Shown in pieces: positions 60,165 through 64,000 of a stretch of 64,000 nucleotides of DNA. This stretch comes from Metallyticus violacea (taxonomy: Eukaryota; Arthropoda; Insecta; Mantodea; Metallyticidae), in assembly GCA_030762175.1 (NCBI GenBank), contig CM060838.1, positions 24,096,001 to 24,160,000 on the forward strand, read 5' to 3'. The notes beneath the pieces were generated by a model that ran no database searches, was not told where the DNA came from, and was given only the letters and a program-made list of their open reading frames with translations. The position numbers and the translations under genes are program-made. Each line of letters opens with the position of its first letter. Within the stretch, counting starts at the first letter, position 1.

Positions 60165-61497
60165 TCGAACATGGAATCTGAACCTTGCCTCTCGTAACGT
60201 GTGGATTATATTTTACACCCTTCTGTTCCCATCTCTTGTAACTTTCACTAAATGGAAGGTTGATGCATTTGAAAACGTATACCTCCTATCGAAATTTCTT
60301 GTTTCCTTGCAAATTCGATGTCGATAGAGACATGATTAAATGTTATGTACAGTTATAAACCGTAGTTAAGGAATAATTTGCTTTTTTGTACTTTAGTTTA
60401 AATTTTGTGTTAAATAAAGGGGGTAAGTATAGGAAATATTTTGAAAAATATTCCATCTACTTTCATTTTTATTTCAATTAATTTCTTTTATTGGCATTAA
60501 TATCGTTCCCTATATTAAGACTTTTTAATTATTTTAGAATGAACAATTATTTTTTTTGGAACGTTTGTTGAGGTGTATAATTTGTTTCTATGCTTATGAT
60601 TTACTTATCAGAGAATATTTAAATTATTAATAGAAAACGTAAATATATCGAAGTATTTATATATTTGTATGCAGGTATGGGTATGTATATATGTATGGAT
60701 GTATGTATATGTATGTACGTGTGTGTGAGTATGGCCCTTTTGATTGCTATAAGGACGGCATTAGCATGTATGGCAGTAAGGCCTATGCGACAGATGAATT
60801 TATTTGAGTATATCCTAAAACGTACAATAAAACGTTCATTACTGCTAAAATAAACCTTAATTTTTGTATCGCTTTTAGAAACATTTTGTTTCAGAGTACG
60901 GAGCTTTCTTGTTTTTAATGTTTATATTTTATTAATTGTGTTAATGTACAATGTTATAAGGATATAAATTCGGTCTAAAATTTCAAGCACTGTGACTGCA
61001 TTTTATTAGGTCCAATATGTCAATACGCAATCCATGGAAAAAGATCTTTATATTAGCTATGGCCATCTCGAAAGAGAGGTCTAAAATCGAAAGTACAAAT
61101 AACGTCCTTTTACGATTATTTAGAAAAATAAAAGAGCTTACAGAAGCCAACAAAAAGCTCATCATGACTGGTATTGTGTGATCACAGCAGAAGTTTTAAT
61201 CCGATTTCAAAATATCCTACATATTGTGGCTTGGGAAGCCCTGATGAACAAAAACAAAAATGACCGCAGATAAATGGTAAATCTGACGTAGGAGAAGAGC
61301 GTTGCGCTGTTGTACTTACCTATCTGGTAAAATACCCAATTAGGGCAAGAACTGTTCATCTAAGAGGGACACGTTCCTTTCTTTCTTTGGCGTAAACGTG
61401 TTTCTCGTGCAAGTCTTGGTTTATTTTACAAGACAGTGGAGAGAAACAGAATGATTTATTATCTAAATTGTGCATCATCATTAATGCCAACTAACCT
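60165..61497. other. AT-rich non-coding stretch
   Basis: No gene seen. It includes the TATG-rich microsatellite at 60665-60730. TACTTACCT at 61313-61321 recalls the 5' end of U1 snRNA, but the sequence after it does not match. Confidence 0.42.
60665..60730. repeat. imperfect (GTAT)n microsatellite
   Basis: GTAT, GTATAT and GTATG variants with a GTGTGTGTG end. The overlapping Met/Cys/Ile-rich frame is a repeat artefact. Confidence 0.85.
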
Positions 61498-61790
61498 ATG
61501 GATTTGCTAGTCACCGAACGGAGTGTTTCAGGTTCGAGAGATCCCAGGTTAAATTTCTATTGGTTCGGCCATCCTGATTTCGACTTTTTTCTTGATTTCT
61601 CCTGGTCACTTAGGAGTTTCCTAGGATGTTACATTACATGAGTTTTTCGCTCTCCCATTTCCTTTTAGTTCTTATCGTGGGATTTATTACAGTGTCAAAA
61701 GGACCAAGAAGGTGGGCTGGCGCGGTGTGATGGTAGCTTGCGCTTTGTAAAAGTCTCTGCTCCAGCAGGCCCTCCACGGCGTCGAGGTGT
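61498..61790 (+). mobile_element. SINE-D copy 3
   Basis: Worn tRNA-like head (ACCGAACGGAGTGTTTCAGG, then a B-box relic CCCAGGTTAAATTTC), followed by CGGCCATCCTGATTTCGAC, T-rich linker, CTCCTGGTCACTTAGG, TTTTTCGCTCTCCCATTTCC, ATTACAGTGTCAAAAGGACC and TTTGTAAAAGTCTCTGCTCC. It collinearly matches the copy at 8950-9235 and, for the first half, 12860-12992. The 3' end is placed where similarity fades. No target duplication was found. Confidence 0.7.
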
Positions 61791-64000
61791 TCTCTACCTA
61801 TTAGGAGCTTCATTTACATCCCCCAGCTACTGTCCGCCCAATGTCTCCTGCACCTCATCCCTTCCTCCGGAAGTATTCTGCATTAAGAACGAAGACACTA
61901 AGAAACACAAGTACCGAATTATCCTTCTCCGCTCTAGACACTTTGCTACAGTCTATATAATTTTTCTCCATAGCTTCCTTATCTCTGCCTTTAATTAAGT
62001 TTAGAGATTTTGCACTAACTGTTTATATCTATATTGGAATCTACATAAACCAGATGTTCTAAATTAAAGAGTAGGGCAAGATGACGTTTGCGATTAGAAT
62101 CGCCCTTTAGTAAGCCTATTCCAAACGTTGCTGAAAATAAGGAAATCAAGTTTGATAGATCTATGGCTTTCAAAACATTCTCCCTGCTGTTCTTTAGTCG
62201 CTACCTTCAACAAAGGGAAGGGTTTATGCTCATTGCAAAACCAAGAATAGTGCATGCATGCATTACGGGATAAACTTGTTCATCCGGATTTGAAATTTGC
62301 TCTATCTATTCAAAAGGTGTTCCTCCTCTAGTGCTATTATTGTATGGGAGACAGTCATTTGCTAACCAAACACCTGACGTAAAGGCACAATGACCTTGAT
62401 TCAGCTAGACGTAATCATCAGATGGTGAATGTCTCTATGGAGGCAGTTCCTGGCTAATCATTAGAATTCTTGTTAAACTGTCTTCTACAAGTTCTCATCT
62501 GATGTAAATTGTCTACCTTTGAGAGAACGTTTCAACTCTCCGAAAATGACTTGGGGATTTATGAGGGCTGTAAGGTAGATGTGGTTGCCCTTTCTATCTG
62601 AACTGCTTGATGCGGACAAATTAGAGAGCAAAATGATCTCATCTGAGAATAGTCCCGGGAGTTTTCACTTCATCGCAGTCGCAGCTTCGTGTTTTGGCAT
62701 TGCGCACAGTTTCTCTTCTTTCCAGTAACTCCAGGAATAGTGGGCCAAGTTGAAGAAGAAAAGAACGTCATCATTGCCTTCTATTTCACTGAATGATCGG
62801 CGCATAGTCTGCCAGCAATGGTGCTCAACTCTACGTTGTCAAGTGATGCATGAAGGTCGACTACGTTGTCTGGTGTACTACCTTCCTTCCCATGGTAAAA
62901 AACCCGCAGGATCACAGAGACATTTTATGGCGTTTAAATGACTGACCCCCATATATTAGGGTTAAGCTATTTATGTCCTTGGGGGTTGTTATCACGACAT
63001 GGTTAAATGCGTTATCAATGACAAGAGTTTTCCTCTTTGCTTAGTTCGATAGAGTGAAGCCTGCCGCATGTTCATCACTGTTGAAAAGCTGACTAGTTTG
63101 TGTCATATTCTAACATTGCGTGCCATTGCTTTTAATTTAGTGATATAATTAATCAATAAAATGTGAAAGCTACTTTAAAATTCCACTTTTTCTTCAAGAA
63201 CTACCATATTCAGTCAGGTAAAAAGCAGCACTTCAGTTTCTACTTAAAGATGACGACAAAGGCCGTTTCCATAAGCTCGCGTCTTGAATCTGATTTTACT
63301 TGGATGAACTGAAAGATTATTCAAAGCTAAATCACCCCAGGAATGCTTTAGTTCTTATTTCTTTTTTGTGCTTTGGTAGTGCACACCTCAATTCTTGTAC
63401 AATAACTCGCTTGGTCACATTACAAAACTACTAATTTTAGCAGTATTAATACAATCACAACTTAAAAAAAATGTGTGAAAATTTGATATCAAATTGTAAC
63501 TTGTTGAAATTCACTACAATAAAGGTATAAAAATATGTACTAAATACGTTGCACTGTGCTAAATTTCTTTATTTCCAAATAAAAGATTGCTATAAAAAGC
63601 CCCACTTTACAAAATACGCTTACCACCGCCCTTAATAAAAATATGAGAAATGTTCTGTGAACCCAGTTTCTCAATATCATGTTTTGATATTATGTTGATA
63701 AATATTGTTAGCAGATATTCTTTCCTTCACTCTTGATCTGTGGCAATTATTTCTACCGTTGTACCCAAAACTGCACATTTCAGGAAAGTTTGAATAAAGC
63801 AAATATGAATAAAACTGAAATTATGTCAAATTTGTTTTTCATACTGAACCAAATATTAAATTTTCTCATTCCGGAGGGTGATTTTTTTTTCAATGTTACT
63901 AATGGTAATTACAAAATTATGGAAATGACGAAAATATAACTCACATGGAAGATAAAACCTTGTTCAAAGTGAAACTTTGAGTTTTTCACCTGAGGTTCTG
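61791..64000. other. No gene seen
   Basis: About 2.2 kb. From 61791 to about 63100 the composition is more balanced and looks unique. Short plus-strand frames at 61738-61998, 62088-62273 and 62750-62941 have no recognised domain. The rest is AT-rich to the end of the window. Confidence 0.42.

Noticed and set aside
61313..61345. TACTTACCT, like the 5' end of U1 snRNA
   Set aside because: The following ~30 bases do not match U1 stem-loop I; nine bases can occur by chance.
1..64000. CRISPR arrays, operons, rRNA genes or prophage
   Set aside because: No regularly spaced direct repeats with unique spacers, no ribosomal RNA signature and no compact gene arrangement; composition and SINEs indicate a eukaryote.

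Overview
This window looks like non-genic DNA (intergenic, or the inside of a very large intron) from an arthropod, most likely an insect with a large, repeat-rich genome. The evidence is a strongly AT-rich base composition, a short run of the insect telomere motif TTAGG at 25363-25390, several families of tRNA-derived SINEs, decayed arthropod-type non-LTR retrotransposons, and no intact protein gene on either strand. I found no rRNA, functional tRNA, CRISPR array, operon or bacterial-type gene. The longest open frames are either trinucleotide repeats read as codons or chance frames in AT-rich DNA.

Layout. 0-5 kb: AT-rich unique DNA, a MITE with terminal inverted repeats (487-954) and a ~700 bp compound AGT/AAT/AGC microsatellite. 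5-10 kb: a SINE-B, the 3' end of a LINE (6235-7170), a SINE-D and a SINE-C. 10-19 kb: a GC-elevated island (10250-10900) and several SINE-A, -B and -D copies, including an A-B pair. 19-29 kb: mostly AT-rich DNA, a G-quadruplex motif, a second GC-elevated island, the first copy of repeat family E, and the interstitial TTAGG run. 28.6-29.35 kb: an unrecognised decayed coding remnant. 30-36.3 kb: a SINE-A insertion site with the same target repeat three times, then two inverted copies of an LTR-like repeat. One of these carries a SINE-A at a site that is empty in the other. 36-49 kb: GC-elevated DNA, family E copy 2, a minisatellite and a tiny transposase relic. 49-51.4 kb: a decayed LINE (endonuclease plus start of reverse transcriptase), an unclassified open frame and a SINE-B. 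52.5-54 kb: another GC-elevated island. 54.7-60.2 kb: two SINE-A copies, foldback family E copy 3, and two more LINE relics of different lineages. 61.5 kb: a SINE-D, then unique sequence to the end.

The window therefore records successive transposition more than gene function. Autonomous LINE-type elements, now dead here, are the kind of machinery that mobilises the tRNA-headed SINEs. The SINE-A copies with clear target-site duplications are probably among the younger insertions. Any function most likely lies in the GC-elevated islands, which could be regulatory sequence. That is inference, and cross-species alignment would decide it. All alignments here were made by eye, so element ends are usually good to about 5-20 bases unless a target-site duplication fixes them.
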